Below are positions 22,923 to 35,569 of a DNA stretch of 64,000 nt, piece by piece. The position numbers were made by a program, and so were the translations under genes. The notes under the pieces were generated by a model. That model was not told the origin of the DNA. It worked only from the letters and a program-made list of their open reading frames with translations, and did no database searches. Source of the stretch: Sipunculus nudus (lineage: Eukaryota; Annelida; Sipuncula; Golfingiida; Sipunculidae); NCBI GenBank assembly GCA_026874595.1, contig CM049315.1, forward strand, positions 1,680,501 through 1,744,500. The letters are read 5' to 3'. Within the stretch, counting starts at the first letter, position 1. Every line of letters starts with the position of its first letter.

Positions 22923-23460
22923 TTAATTAGTTTGGGCCGATGTTGACGTCGGGGCAAAGGTGTGAAAACTGCAGCTAGCCTCACAACGCTGGGCCCCCTG
23001 TACCCCTAGCAAGCGACTTAGCAGTTTATCCAAGAGCACTTGTATGTTATCAACCACATCTCGTTTGTATTCAAGCAAGCATAGTTCGTCAACTTGGGAT
23101 AGGATGTCATGCCTAATAACTGAGCAGTTTACTCGCATCACCAGTGATGAGGTATAATTCATTAATCCCTTGTTGCTCGAGCAGCTTTTATATGTCCTGG
23201 TCTTCAATTACGTAGATTGATAAGAAACACTGTGTTCCTTGGCTATGTCATTTGACCTTTCCCTCCAGCGAACTTGATGAAAAAAAGAGCACGCAGGTAT
23301 ACTGAAAGCAGGTTAGACTGATCTTTGCCAATTATGCTCAGCAATTATCCAATATCTGTTATATGTCCAGGTTGTCCATTACGAATATCGAAAGAAACAC
23401 CGTGTTCCTCGGGTAAAATGGCATTAAGTTAATCATTAACTGTTGTACTAACTTGCCGCT
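22923..23460 (-). pseudogene. Unidentified coding-like remnant
   Basis: A minus-strand frame (23207-22923) reads VNCSVIRHDILSQVDELCLL then EYKRDVVDNIQVLLDKLLSR, helix-like and unlike the low-complexity ORFs around it. Just upstream, two similar segments of about 55 bp (near 23192 and 23362, both containing AAGAAACACNGTGTTCCT) suggest a duplicated coding piece. GC content is higher than in neighbouring DNA. No family is recognised; a decayed transposon gene is possible. Confidence 0.35.
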
Positions 23461-24633
23461 GGACCCTTGTCCGCATTTCCTAATGTTCCTTTTTACGAAC
23501 AAAAAGCTTGTCCCCCCGACACTTTTGGAAAAACGGCGCTCTACTGTATATACAGTATGGCATTTTAAAGCCTAGGAGCAAAAGCCAGCATAGCTCTGTT
23601 GACCAAGGGCCACACAGTGTTTTGTTAGTTGAATGCCATATGTACTGTGAACTTTCACTAAAAGCTGGATGAATTAGCTTTGTAAAAGTAAGCCAAAGAT
23701 GTGAAAAACAAACAGTGTTGAAGATGAGAAAAAAAAATACAAAAATTCCAGACAAGACATAAATATTCTGTAGTTGCCAGACCACTTCTTGTATGTAGAT
23801 GCATTGATATGGCTGTGTAGAGGGTAAACAAAGCTAGTGGCTGCCCTGCTGTAAGGAAGTGGCTGTGTTGGTTTCCATCCAGATGATAAAAGAAATTCCC
23901 AGTAAGCAATGTGTGCTTTAACTAAGGGTTATGCTGTGGGTGGCCCAGTGTGGTAAGACAGTATGAAAAGTTAATGCCAAGTCTTTAACTTAAATGCTAT
24001 GTTTATGTTCAGGACAAATTCACTGATAATAAAAATGATACTGTTATTGTGTAGTAAGTTATGCATAGGTATGGAATGTCTTGCTTACAAGTCATATTAT
24101 ATGCATATGAGTGTGTGTTTCACTCTATACATATTTTGTCATATTAATTAGGAAAATGTAATAGAATACTCCCTAGAAACTTTTACTGCTGTACATGAAG
24201 TGATCAGATTTTGAACTATATAACACTAAGAGGCCCCTTTGATAAAATTTATTTATGTAAAGAATTCCAAAAAGCGGTGCTCCTTTGAGATTGTTATTCA
24301 GGTAAAGCTTCCGTGACACCTAAATCCTGTATCATGCAATATAACCATATTTCTTATGTACAGTACTGTACTATAGAAAAATTAACTTATAAAATTCTGC
24401 GTATTTTGAATGAATTAAAGTCCACTTGTTTCGGTAGATACCCTCCTGTCCATCAAGTCATCAAAACATTCATTCATCACCTCATTCTCTTAAGTCTGTA
24501 CATGGGCCAGTTTTTGTAGCTTCAATGGATCGAAAAGGTCAGTTTGACACTTGGCCATTGTGAAAAAGAACCACTACTACTGCTCATGCCTGAGACCTAT
24601 CCACAGCCATTTACATTCTACAGTTTTGTCATT
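23461..24633. other. Intron 2 sequence without recognisable features
   Basis: AT-rich DNA; short ORFs on the minus strand at 23480-23909 have no recognisable domains and are probably chance. Confidence 0.55.
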
Positions 24634-26215
24634 AGCTCAGCTGACTATAAGTCATCTGAGCTATAGTCATGGTCCTTTGTCCGTCTCCGTCCGTCTGTCT
24701 GTCCGTCCGTCCGTCTGTCCGTCTGGATATCTGTCCGTAAGACTGGCACGTTTCAACACCGTTGGACCTACGAATCTGAATTTCGGCATACAGTTAGATG
24801 TCCCCATAATCTCCTACCATGCCAAAAATTGGGTCAATAGGACTTCCTTCCTTTGAGATATTAAGGAAAAACCTCAATTTTTTATTAGAAATCTATTTTC
24901 ACACTTCAGGACTGCCTAATATCAAAACCACTCATCTGGTTTTCTTCATATTTACCATAAATATTCCTCTATATAGTTCCTATGTACATGCCAGATATTA
25001 GGTCAATATTATATAATTTAAAAAAGTTATGGGCCCAAATATAATGGACTTTGTAAAAAAATCAGGAAGATATTTGGTCACTTAAGACCAAAAGTGTTAA
25101 AGGTAGGGACTTTTTTCCAGTAATACAACTTTAATTAATCAAAATTTAATTGTATACCAAAAATTAGATCAAAATCTGTTAAATTTTTTTTAAAAATGGC
25201 AAAAATATAAAATTGGTACCTTAAATTTTGCCCAACTTTGGCCATGGCACTTTTTTTTCCTGTAAGTACTGTGGATTTAATTTTCACACCATGTATACAT
25301 AAGGATTTAATCTGTCAAAATCTGAAATTTGAAAATAAAAGCTGCAAAATTAGGCTAGTTATTGAATTTTTTTTGGAGGCTCTTGTTGTATTCCCTTACA
25401 TTGTCAAGCAGTCCACTTTGATGACTGTAGGTCATTCAGTGCACATCTCTATGCTCCCCAGGCTGTTGACATAATTTTAGATGTCCCCAAAATCTCCTAC
25501 CATACCGAAAATTGGGTCATTAGGACTTTGTTCCTTTGAGATATTAAGGAAAAAAAACTCCGTTTTCCATAAAAAAAGCCATTGTTACACTTCAAGGCTG
25601 CCTAATATCAAAACCACTGATCTGTTTTTGATTGTATTTAGTATTCAAATTCTTTTATACATTTTCTATGAACATACCAAAAATTAGGTCAGTATTGGGT
25701 ATTATTTTGAAGTTATGGGCCAAAACATAATGCAATTTTTAAAAAAAATCAGGAAATATATTTACTCGCCTAACATGAGAATTGCTGAACCTAGAGACTT
25801 TTTTTTCAGGAATATAACTTTATTTAATCAAGATTCAATTGTTTACCCAAAATTAGATCTGAATTTTGCAAATTTTTCAAGTTATTAGCATAAATAAAAA
25901 ATCAATACCTTAAATTTTGTCCAACTTTGGCACTGTTGATTTAATTTTCCCAGCATATATGCATAAGGATTTAATCTTTTAAAATCTGAACTTTCAAAAG
26001 AAATTAATTGGAATGAATAGCTTTTATTCATGTTTTCATACACCATGTCAAGTATTGTTTACATCTAGCCCACCTGGTAGTACAGCCTTCACTTGCATTA
26101 TGTAACCCACCCCAGGCAGCTTACCTTGGCCCAGCTTGGCCACCACTACTCTGCCCTGCACTCATCCCCCCAGCTGGTGCATAAACTAGATGAATGTTAT
26201 ATGTTTTCTGTATTT

Positions 26216-28601
26216 GTATCCGCCAAAACAGAGTTTTGCGGATACTATGTTTTCAGCTGGACACCGCCGCCGCCGCCGCCGCGTAGGTTTCCGGAGAACT
26301 CCTCCGTAACCGCTGGGCGGAATTTTCCGAAACCCGGGATTATGTTCGGGTCACATGTGAACTGCTGCGCCCCGATTTTGTTTTGACCTCTGACCTTTCC
26401 TCTGGGCTCTGCGTCCGTTTGTGCGTCTGTTTCCACACATAAACCCACATATCTCGGGAACCATTTGACCGATCAGGAAAATTTTTTTGCACAAATGTAG
26501 CCCTCGGAGAGCTTTATAACATACACCAAAAATGGTGGCGCCACCTGCAACCATGTTTGCACAGTGTCCATCTTTTCGTCTGCCTTGGGTTAAAATCACT
26601 CATATCTCTGCAGTGACTTGACTAATTCACCTGAAATTCGGCATGCGCAAACATCCTGGATAGCTTTTCTGATTTTATGACAGGTGGCGCCACCTACATT
26701 CACGTTTACGCTGCAGACATCCAAGCTCATATCTCAGGAACCGTTTGACCGATCAGGAAAATTCTTTTGCACAAATGTAGCCCTTGGAGAGCTTTATAAC
26801 ATACACCAAAAATGGTGGCGCCACCTGCAACCATGTTTGCACAGTGTCCATCTGTTCGTCTGCCTTGGGTTAAAATCACTCATATCTCTGCAGTGACTTG
26901 ATTAATTCACCTGAAATTTGGCATGAGTATACATCCTGGATAGCTTATCTGATTTTATGACAGGTGGCGCCACCTACATTCACGTTTACGCTGCAGACAT
27001 CCAAGCTCATATCTCAGGAACCGTTTGACCGATCAGGAAAATTCTTTTGCACAAATGTAGCCCTTGGAGAGCTTTATAACATACACCAAAAATGGTGGCG
27101 CCACCTGCAACCATGTTTGCACAGTGTCCATCTGTTCGTCTGCCTTGGGTTAAAATCACTCATATCTCTGCAGTGACTTGATTAATTCACCTGAAATTTG
27201 GCATGAGTATACATCCTGGATAGCTTATCTGATTTTATGACAGGTGGCGCCACCTACATTCACGTTTACGCTGCAGACATCCAAGCTCATATCTCAGGAA
27301 CCGTTTGACCGATCAGGAAAATTCTTTTGCACAAATGTAGCCTTTGGAGAGCTTTATAACATACACCAAAAATGGTGGCGCCACCTGCAACCATGTTTGC
27401 ACAGTGTCCATCTGTTTGTCTGCCTTGGGTTAAAATCACTCATATCTCTGCAGTGACTTGACTAATTCACCTGAAATTTGGCATGAGTATACATCCTGGA
27501 TAGATTTTCTGATTTTATGACAGGTGGCGCCACCTACATTCACGTTTACGCTGCAGACATCCAAGCTCATATCTCAGGAACCGTTTGACCGATCAGGAAA
27601 ATTCTTTTGCACAAATGTAGCCCTTGGAGAGCTTTATAACATACACCAAAAATGGTGCCGCCACCTGCAACCATGTTTGCACAGTGTCCATCTGTTCGTC
27701 TGCCTTGGGTTAAAATCACTCATATCTCTGCAGTGACTTGACTAATTCACCTGAAATTTGGCATGCGTATACATCCTGGATAGATTTTCTGATTTTATGA
27801 CAGGTGGCGCCACCTACATTCACGTTTACGCTGCAGACATCCAAGCTCATATCTCAGGAACCGTTTGACCGATCAGGAAAATTTTTTTACACAAATGTAG
27901 CCCTTGGAGAGCTTTATAACATACACAAAAAATGGTGGCGCCACCTGCAACCATGTTTGCACAGTGTCCAGCTGTTCGTCTGCCTTGGGTTAAAATCACT
28001 CATATCTCTGCAGTGACTTGACTAATTCACCTGAAATTGGGTATGCGTATACATCCTGGATAGCTTTTCTGATTTTATGACAGGTGGCGCCACCTACATT
28101 CACGTTTACGCTGCAGACATCATAGCTCATATCTCAGGAACCGTTTGACCGATCAGGAAAATTCTTTTGCACAAATGTAGCCCTTGGAGAGCTTTATAAC
28201 ATACACCAAAAATGGTGGCGCTACCTGCAGCCATGTTTGCACAGCTCCCATCTGTTTGTCTGCCATGGGATAAAATCACTCATATCTGGGCAGTGGTTTG
28301 ACATATCTGCCTAAAATTTTGCAAGTTTATACATCCCCGACAGCTCTCTTGATTTAATGACAGGTGGCGCCACCTGCATTCTAGTTTATGCAGCAGATAT
28401 CCAAGCTCATATCTTGGAAACCGTTTGACCGATTGGGCCAAAGTTTTGCATGCGTATAGAGCTTTCTGGATTTTTTGGTAGGTAGCGCAACCTACATACA
28501 CAATTTGGCTGCAGACATCCATGCTAATATGCAACACTTCACCCGTTCCACTCTGATTTAGGCGGATACAAGTAGTCGCTTGTCGACTACCTGTATTCTA
28601 G
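26216..28601 (+). mobile_element. Family B HINE-like element with 280-bp array
   Basis: Starts GTATCCGCCAAAACAGAG with a hairpin partner and a (CCG)n run, and ends GGCGGATACAAGTAGTCGCTTGTCGACTACC, TGTATTCTAG|TT. The 5' arm TATCCGCC recurs inverted as GGCGGATA close to the 3' end. The 3' hairpin GTAGTCG/CGACTAC is intact. The interior is a tandem array described separately. Confidence 0.85.
26440..28240 (+). repeat. 280-bp tandem array (GGTGGCGCCACC cassettes)
   Basis: Units repeat at exactly 280 bp (for example the same feature at 26684, 26964, 27244, 27524 and 27804) with very few differences. Each unit has two half-cassettes, one with ATGGTGGCGCCACCTGCAAC and one with ACAGGTGGCGCCACCTACAT. 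The high identity points to recent expansion or gene conversion. The 70-codon ORF in each unit is a by-product of the repeat. Confidence 0.9.
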
Positions 28602-29866
28602 TTTTATTTTGGTGAATAAAATTAAGCATGTCCTGAAAACTCCAATGTGCAAAACTTCTTAATAGTGATTCAAGGAATATTCTTGTAGATGCCATGTTGT
28701 GGCATTATTTTCTTTTAAAATCAGTTTAAACATTTATGATTTAAAAATAATAAAATATATGTGTATGCATAATATGACCCAATGTTTTTTACTCTGTATA
28801 TATAATGATTGCAACTTTTGCAACAATTCTAATATTTTAACTTATATTTTCAGGTTTTTTAATTAAAAATTTATAAACCTGTAAATAAAAAAATGATTCA
28901 GATTAAAACTTCTTAATGGAAAAAGTGGATCTGCTTAAAAAAATAGGATTATATATAAACTTAAATGCATTATTCTCTTGAAAGTGAAATAAAGGTATTA
29001 GTCCATTCTGTCCACTTGCCTGTCCATCTGTAAATTTTCGTATGCAACACAGTATCTCAAAACTTTTACTGTTTTTCTTCATGACAGTCTTGTCAGAGTA
29101 TTAGTTTGCAATCATATATTTAGAACTTTACTATAACCAAGTAGGAGGGCCCCTTTCCTCTTAGCTTTTCATATTCTTATATAAAGGAAAAACATTACAA
29201 TAGAATATTTCTACATCCACCTTCGTGCTGCCCTCACTTTTCCCTTCTCCGAACCCTATCCCAAAGTTAGCCTCAGTAAGCAAGAACAAGATGAATCAGA
29301 TATATTCATACTTTAATATTTTGTATAACTATTCGTCCATAGGTACCTATGTACATGCCAGAAATAATGTCAATATTGTGTAATATGTAGACATAGTGGG
29401 CATCACAATAATGTACCTTGTCAAGACTAAAGAGATATTGTGTCATACAGTCACATATTCATAAATCACTTCATCAGCATAGTTAATCATAACATCATAT
29501 CTGTCAAATTGAACGCTTGCAGACTACCATACACTTTAGATCCTTCAACAAATAGCCTTATCATCATTCTACTACTGCTTATTACTGTTGTAATTGCATT
29601 CATATTTGCTCAAATATATCATAATTTTCAACCCCTCCTAAATAAATAAAAAATAAACCACTTTATTTGACTCTATTAATCCATCAGTCAGGTAATTTCA
29701 TTTATCATTTACTCACATATTACATTACATTCCTTTATAATAGCCCAACATGTACATGATATTCATAAGCTTTATCGACTCGATATAGTATCACAGTGGA
29801 GAAACATTTATAGTCCAATCACGATCAGCTGAGCGCCGTGACCCATGGGTCCCTTGTTTTTTTGTT

Positions 29867-31209
29867 AGCGAACCTGTGAGCTTATGCGATGGTGTGGCGG
29901 CATTCGTCGTCTGTACGTTAACCAATACTATCTTGAAAACGGCAAGAGTTAGCTTCATGAAATTATATGCAAAAAATTAGTCATCTAAAAAACCATGTAC
30001 TAAATGCTTATTTTTTGGCTAACTGCATTTTCTTAGATTTTATAGGGAAAAAGCTAAAAAATCTTCTTCTCCGAAACTGTTCAGCCAAATTGTCAAATAT
30101 TTCACAGAAATGATCCCTGGAACAATCTCTCTAAAGTTTGTTCGAATGCTTTAAGTTTGGTTATTTTTGGCCGAGTTACATGAAGTTGAACTTAGTAATC
30201 AGTCCAAAAAAGCATACTAAAATTACAATCTCAGAAACGGCTGGAGCTGTCATCACCAAATTTTATGCCAATATTGGTCACATAAGTCATATCTGAAATT
30301 GAGGTATTGGTGGCGCCACCTGCATAGGCCTTTTTTGTCCGGGGGTCATCAGTGCCTGTATCATACTATGGCTACAAAAAACTTCTTCTCTGAAACCATA
30401 TGACCAAATTGTTTAATATCGCACAGAAATGATCCTAGGGTAGTGCTTTCTGAAATTTGTTCAAATGGTCTCAGTTCAGTGACTTACGGCTGAGTTATGG
30501 GAAGCTGAATGAATGCCATAACAGCCCATTTTAGCTCAGTGGCTACAAAGATCTTCTTCTCAAAAACCACTGGGCCAAATTCTTAAATCTCACACATTAA
30601 TTATCATTGAATGTTGATAATTCAAGTTTGTTCAAATGGTTTTGGTGCAGTGTTTTTTTGGCTGAATTATGGGAAGCTTAACTTAGCCATTTTGCTGTAT
30701 TTTCCCATACGAGTTATAAACCTGCATAACCTTTTTTGACTGACGCCAATTTGTTTAATATTTTACAAGAATAATCCCCTGAATAATCCTTATAATAATT
30801 GTCTTTTGTGGTTCCAAAGAATGAATTTTGGCTGAATTATAAAAATTGAATTGAGTCATTTTACCATATGTGTTAGCTGTGTGAAGCAGATACATCTAGC
30901 CTGGCACCAGTTTATCAGCATCCGTTACATCATGCCTATAGACATTTAGATTTCAGATTATCTATGGTTAATATTGACAAGAATGTTTTTTAAAAGCTTT
31001 TAAAAAATGTAGATATATGATTTTAGATATTCCTCATGCCAGGCAATGTTTACAACTACAGGTATACAGCTATCTGTGGGTATATAAAGATGGCTGTACA
31101 TGGATAATAAATAATTGGTATCCATACTCAACTTAATTCAAGATTTTGCCATCAGTGAGATGTATCTGTATTATAATTTTGCATTCAATATGCATCTGTA
31201 GTAATTTTA
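29867..31209 (+). repeat. Family E repeat, copy 1
   Basis: Starts AGCGAACCTGTGAGCTTATGCGATGGTGTGGCGGC after a T-run, much like 31210 onward. The body has internally repeated blocks (AGAAATGATCCC.GGA, GTTCGAATGGTT, GCCGAGTTACAGGAAGTTGAACTTAG) and one GGTGGCGCCACCTGCAT cassette near 30309. It is probably another HINE-like family, but I did not find a clean 3' end. Confidence 0.55.
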
Positions 31210-32071
31210 AGCAAACCTGTGAGCTAATGCGATGGTGTGGCAGTGTCTGTCATCCATCGTCTGTACGTTAACTCATACTATTTCGAAAACAACAGGCAAA
31301 ACATTAGCCATCTGAAAAACTGCATTTTCTTAGATTTTATAGAAAAAAATCTAAAAAAAAATCTTTAAAAATCTTCTCCGACGAAATGGTCAAGCCAAAT
31401 TGTTCAAAATTTCACAGAAATAATCTTTTTTACCATATCTCTCAAGTTTGTTCGAATGGTTCAAACTCGGTGAATTTTGGCCGAGTTGCAGGAAGTTGAA
31501 CTTAGTCGATTATCTGTCCAAAAAACCATACTAAAATGACAATCTAAGAAACATCTGGAGCTATCATCACCCAAATTTTATGCCAGTGTTGGTCACATGA
31601 GATATATATGAAATTTAGGTATTGGTGGCGCCACCTGCATTGACTTTTTTGTACGGGGGTCATTGGTCATCTGTACATTAACCCATAATTTCTCAGAAAT
31701 AGCAGGAGCTACCATCCCAAGATTTTATGCAATAATCTGTCACATATCAAATGTTGTGGGATTCAGCTTATCTGCATATACTTAGGCCTAAAAAAAAGTC
31801 TTTGTTTCCGATTACATGCCAGAGAAAAATAGGGTAGGTAGGTCGGGAATTTTTATTTTTTTAAATTTTTTTTATTCAGTTAATGTGACATATTTTCAGA
31901 ATAAAATGGTAAATAGAATTATTTTTATGCATATCTGTGCCAATCCGTGTACAGTATGATCAAATACTGACCTATTAGAACCATTTTCTCTTGGAGAAAT
32001 AGGTGTTTGTTCAATCTCTCATAAGAAGTGAAGCGAAGTAACTTTCAAGGAATGATCGCTGACAAATAATT

Positions 32072-33783
32072 GTATCCGCCAAAACAGAGTTTTGCGGATA
32101 CTATGTTTTCAGCTGGCCGCTGCCGCCGCCGCCGCCTCCGCCGCGTAGGTGTCCGGAGAACTCCTCCGTAACCGCTGGGCGGAATTTTCCGAAACCCGGG
32201 ATTATGTTCGGGTCACATGTGAACTGCTGCGCCCCGATTTTGTTTTGACCTCTGACCTTTCCTCTGGGCTCTGCGTCCGTTTGTGCATCTGTTTCCACAC
32301 ATAAACCCACATATCTCGGGAACCGTTTGACCGATCAGGAAAATTTTTTTGCACAAATGTAGCCCTCGGAGAGCTTTATAACATACACCAAAAATGGTGG
32401 CGCCACCTGCAACCATGTTTGCACAGTGTCCATCTGTTCGTCTGCCTTGGGTTAAAATCACTCATATCTCTGCAGTGACTTGACTAATTCACCTGAAATT
32501 CGGCATGCGCAAACATCCTGGATAGCTTTTCTGATTTATGACAGGTGGCGCCACCTACATTCACGTTTACGCTGCAGACATCCAAGCTCATATCTCTGGA
32601 ACCGTTTGACCGATCAGGAAAATTCTTTTGCACAAATGTAGCCCTTGGAGAGCTTAATAACATACACCAAAAATGGTGGCGCCACCTGCAACCATGTTTG
32701 CACAGTGTCCATCTGTTTGTCTGCCTTGGGTTAAAATCACTCATATCTCTGCAGTGACTTGACTAATTCACCTGAAATTTGGCATGCGTATACATCCTGG
32801 ATAGCTTATCTGATTTTATGACAGGTGGCGCCACCTACATTCACGTTTACGCTGCAGACATCCAAGCTCATATCTCAGGAACTGTTTGACTGATCAGGAA
32901 AATTCTTTTGCACAAATGTAGCCCTTGGAGAGCTTTATAACATACACCAAAAATGGTGCCGCTACCTGCAACCATGTTTGCACAGTGTCCATCTGTTTGT
33001 CTGCCTTGGGTTAAAATCACTCATATCTCTGCAGTGACTTGACTAATTCACCTGAAATTTGGCATGCGTATTCATCCTGGATAGCTTTTCTGATTTTATG
33101 ACAGGTGGCGCCACCTACATTCACGTTTACGCTGCAGACATCCAAGCTCATATCTCAGGAACCGTTTGACCGATCAGGAAAATTTTTTTGCACAAATGTA
33201 GCCCTTAGAGAGCTTTATAACATACACAAAAAATGGTGGCGCCACCTGCAACCATGTTTGCACAGTGTCCAGCTGTTCGTCTGCCTTGGGTTAAAATCAC
33301 TCATATCTCTGCAGTGGTTTGACTAATTCACCTGAAATTCTGCATGCTTATACATCCTGGATAGCTTTTCTGATTTTATGACAGGTGGCGCCACCTACAA
33401 TCAAGTTTACGCTGCAGACATCCAAGCTCATATCTAGGGAACCGTTTGACCGATTGGGCCAAAATTTTGCATGTGTATAGTTCTCACAAAGCTCTTTATC
33501 ATACGCTAAACTGGTGGGCCACCTGCAACCCTTTTTTGCACAGCGTCCATCTGTTTGTCTGCCAAGGGCAAAAATCACTCATATACAATATAGTGGTTTG
33601 ACTTATCTGCCTTAAATTTTGCATATGTATACAACTTGGACAGCTTTCTGGATTTTTTGGTAGGTAGCGCAACCTACATACACAATTTGGCTGCAGACAT
33701 CCATGCTGATATGCAACACTTCACCCGTTCCACTCTGATTTAGGCGGATACAAGTAGTCGCTTGTCGACTACCCGTATTCTAG
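32072..33783 (+). mobile_element. Family B HINE-like element, third copy
   Basis: Full 5' hairpin (GTATCCGCCAAAACAGAG/GTTTTGCGGATA), CCG-rich tract, four or so cassette units of about 280 bp, and the complete 3' end GGCGGATACAAGTAGTCGCTTGTCGACTACC, CGTATTCTAG|TT. It is nearly identical at both ends to 26216-28601 but has fewer units, so copy number in the core is what varies. Confidence 0.85.
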
Positions 33784-34189
33784 TTAAAGTTGGCGATCAG
33801 GCAGGTTTACCTTCTTACGCTAACATGAGCGGCCGGCCATTCATTCGCCCTCAGATATTGCGAAATGACACTGTTGAACCATGATGTAGTGCGCACGCAT
33901 TAAGTTGGGGAAAATAAAGTGATCATAACATCGGTATATTTGTTTAAAAAAAGAAATGTACATCGGCAATCCGTCGGTGTCAAATTTGACATCGCAGTTA
34001 TGAGTATGCTCTTATCATTTACCGCCGTTATATAAAAAAATATCGCCAAAAATGTATGATCACCACGTGTTACCGCCAAATTTGCGTTTAACTTTTCGTT
34101 AAATGACCGGCCAACGTTCATTAAATCGTTCGTTTTCACTCCTGCAAGCGCCCGAGCGCAGGTTCAGGTGATCATTGACAGAACAAATA

Positions 34190-34207
34190 CGGGTACATAT
34201 GTACCCG
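34190..34207. repeat. Perfect 18-bp palindrome
   Basis: CGGGTACATATGTACCCG inside the Harbinger-like element, in a locally GC-richer stretch. No function is assigned. Confidence 0.7.
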
Positions 34208-35569
34208 AATAGGTAACCACGGTTACATGCAGTGACGAAACGTCATGTCATTGGTTCATTTCAACTCATTTGCATAGCCGAAGATGGCACTCACTTCCGA
34301 ATATTGCCGACTAGCGATCGTGCATACAAGTGGGCCATTAATGAGGCCTTACGGAAGATGCAAATTTTCGGGGTTTAGGGCAAATTTGAATTTCTCAAAT
34401 CAGTTCTCAGACGGGACACGGCTATCAGAAATTCGCGGAGGAGGCCACGTTCATAGCTTGAAAGAAGCTGCTTATTTCTCCAGTGGAACACTTTGATATT
34501 TATCTGCTTCCTATAAATCAAAAAAAGTTGTTGCGCAGAACTACGTTCTAAGCTGACGAACCTGCTTATAAATATGACCGTCCACATGCCGTTTCCGCGG
34601 GTATATTTGAACTGTCAGTGACCATCTCAGAACATCGTAATTTGTATCTGTATGACAGATTAAAGTTCTCGAAATTAAGTCGTACTTCACCTAAAAATCC
34701 CACGCGCAAACCTCGACTTTTTACTGGTTTTGCAATCAGAATCCACATAAAAATTTTAGGGTCGCACAGTAAATCTAGGGTCGGTCGGGTAACCGGAAAC
34801 AAAGACTTTTTTTTTACGCCTTAGATTTTATACTGAAAAATGGTCCAGCCAAATTGTTCAATATTTTACAGAAATGATCCCAGAGGTAAGCCCTCTCAAG
34901 TTTGTTCAAATGGTTTGCATTTGATGCATTTTAGTGGAGTTGCACAAATTTGAACAGTCATTTGGCCAAGTAAGCATACTGACATAATAATCTCAGAAAT
35001 GACAGAAGCTAGCATTACCAATTATTGTGCAAATGTTGGTCACATGACTCATATTTGAAGTCGCAGATTTTGTGGTGCCACCTACATTGACCTGTTTTAT
35101 AGGCAAAAACCTCATAATTTTAGCATCTTTCAGCTTAAAATGTTTATGATGAAACTGTCAAGTTGAATTGTTCAATTTTTCTAAAGAATTTTCCTTGGAC
35201 ATGGTTTTTTCAATCATATCAGAAAAGCTTAAATTGATTTTGGCCATTATTATGTCTATTTCAAACTGAGGACTGCAAAATTGATCTTCTACAAAATTAT
35301 TTTTTCAATTATAACTTATGTAACATAACACAAAAATTATTCTTAGGTGGGCTTTGTTCAAGTTTACTTTTATGATTTTTAGCAGATTTATTGGACCTTT
35401 AACAATGAAAGGACTGCATCTTTTATTATTCTAGATATTTTGATAAAAAGTTCATGAATATGTCAGTTGAAAGAAAAAAGCATTTTAGCCAAAGCCCTTA
35501 GTATGTGTAAACAGATTTACCAACAGGCCAAGATTGTGTCTGTATCCTTTAAATAGGTTGAGAAACTGC

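Larger units (their letters stand above)
24634..29856 (+). mobile_element. Family A element with nested B element
   Basis: 5' AGCTCAGCTGACTATAAG stem-loop after TT at 24632-24633; 3' CAGCTGAGCGCCGTG, GACCCATGGGTC, CCTTG|TT. The body aligns with 49399-52631. At 26216-28601 a B element interrupts it. Around that insertion the sequence equivalent to about 51000-51300 of the complete copy is missing, so the insertion came with, or was followed by, a deletion of about 300 bp. Confidence 0.85.
31785..34820. mobile_element. PIF/Harbinger-like element with TTA duplication
   Basis: Left end GGCCTAAAAAAAAGTCTTTG and right end (complement) GGCGTAAAAAAAAAGTCTTTG form terminal inverted repeats of about 30 bp, flanked by TTA at 31782-31784 and 34821-34823. 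The three-base TTA duplication and GGC start fit PIF/Harbinger. No transposase frame is seen. A family B element (32072-33783) is nested inside, leaving about 1.3 kb of original element. Confidence 0.7.
31210..35500 (+). repeat. Family E repeat, copy 2, split by a Harbinger-like element
   Basis: Starts AGCAAACCTGTGAGCTAATGCGATGG. The body matches copy 1 to 31784, is interrupted at 31785-34820, and resumes with TTAGATTTTATACTGAAAAATGGTCCAGCC, the equivalent of the sequence at 30030-30080. The 3' boundary is unclear. Another short start-like stretch (CCAATCTGTGAGCTTATAC) lies near 35752. Confidence 0.5.

Noticed and set aside
23480-23909. Overlapping minus-strand ORFs of 101 and 83 codons
   Set aside because: No domain, no repeat support and overlapping frames; likely chance in intronic DNA.
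26684-28016. Five 70-codon ORFs (MAPPTFTF...) repeated every 280 bp
   Set aside because: They follow the tandem repeat unit exactly and start within GGTGGCGCCACC; they show repeat conservation, not coding conservation.
15507-33783. Reading families B and C as canonical Helitrons (A^T target, TC...CTAG)
   Set aside because: TATC...CTAG|T would allow it, but the flanks are TTG/TT-rich, the design matches family A, and family A empty sites show T-run insertion. Kept as an alternative.
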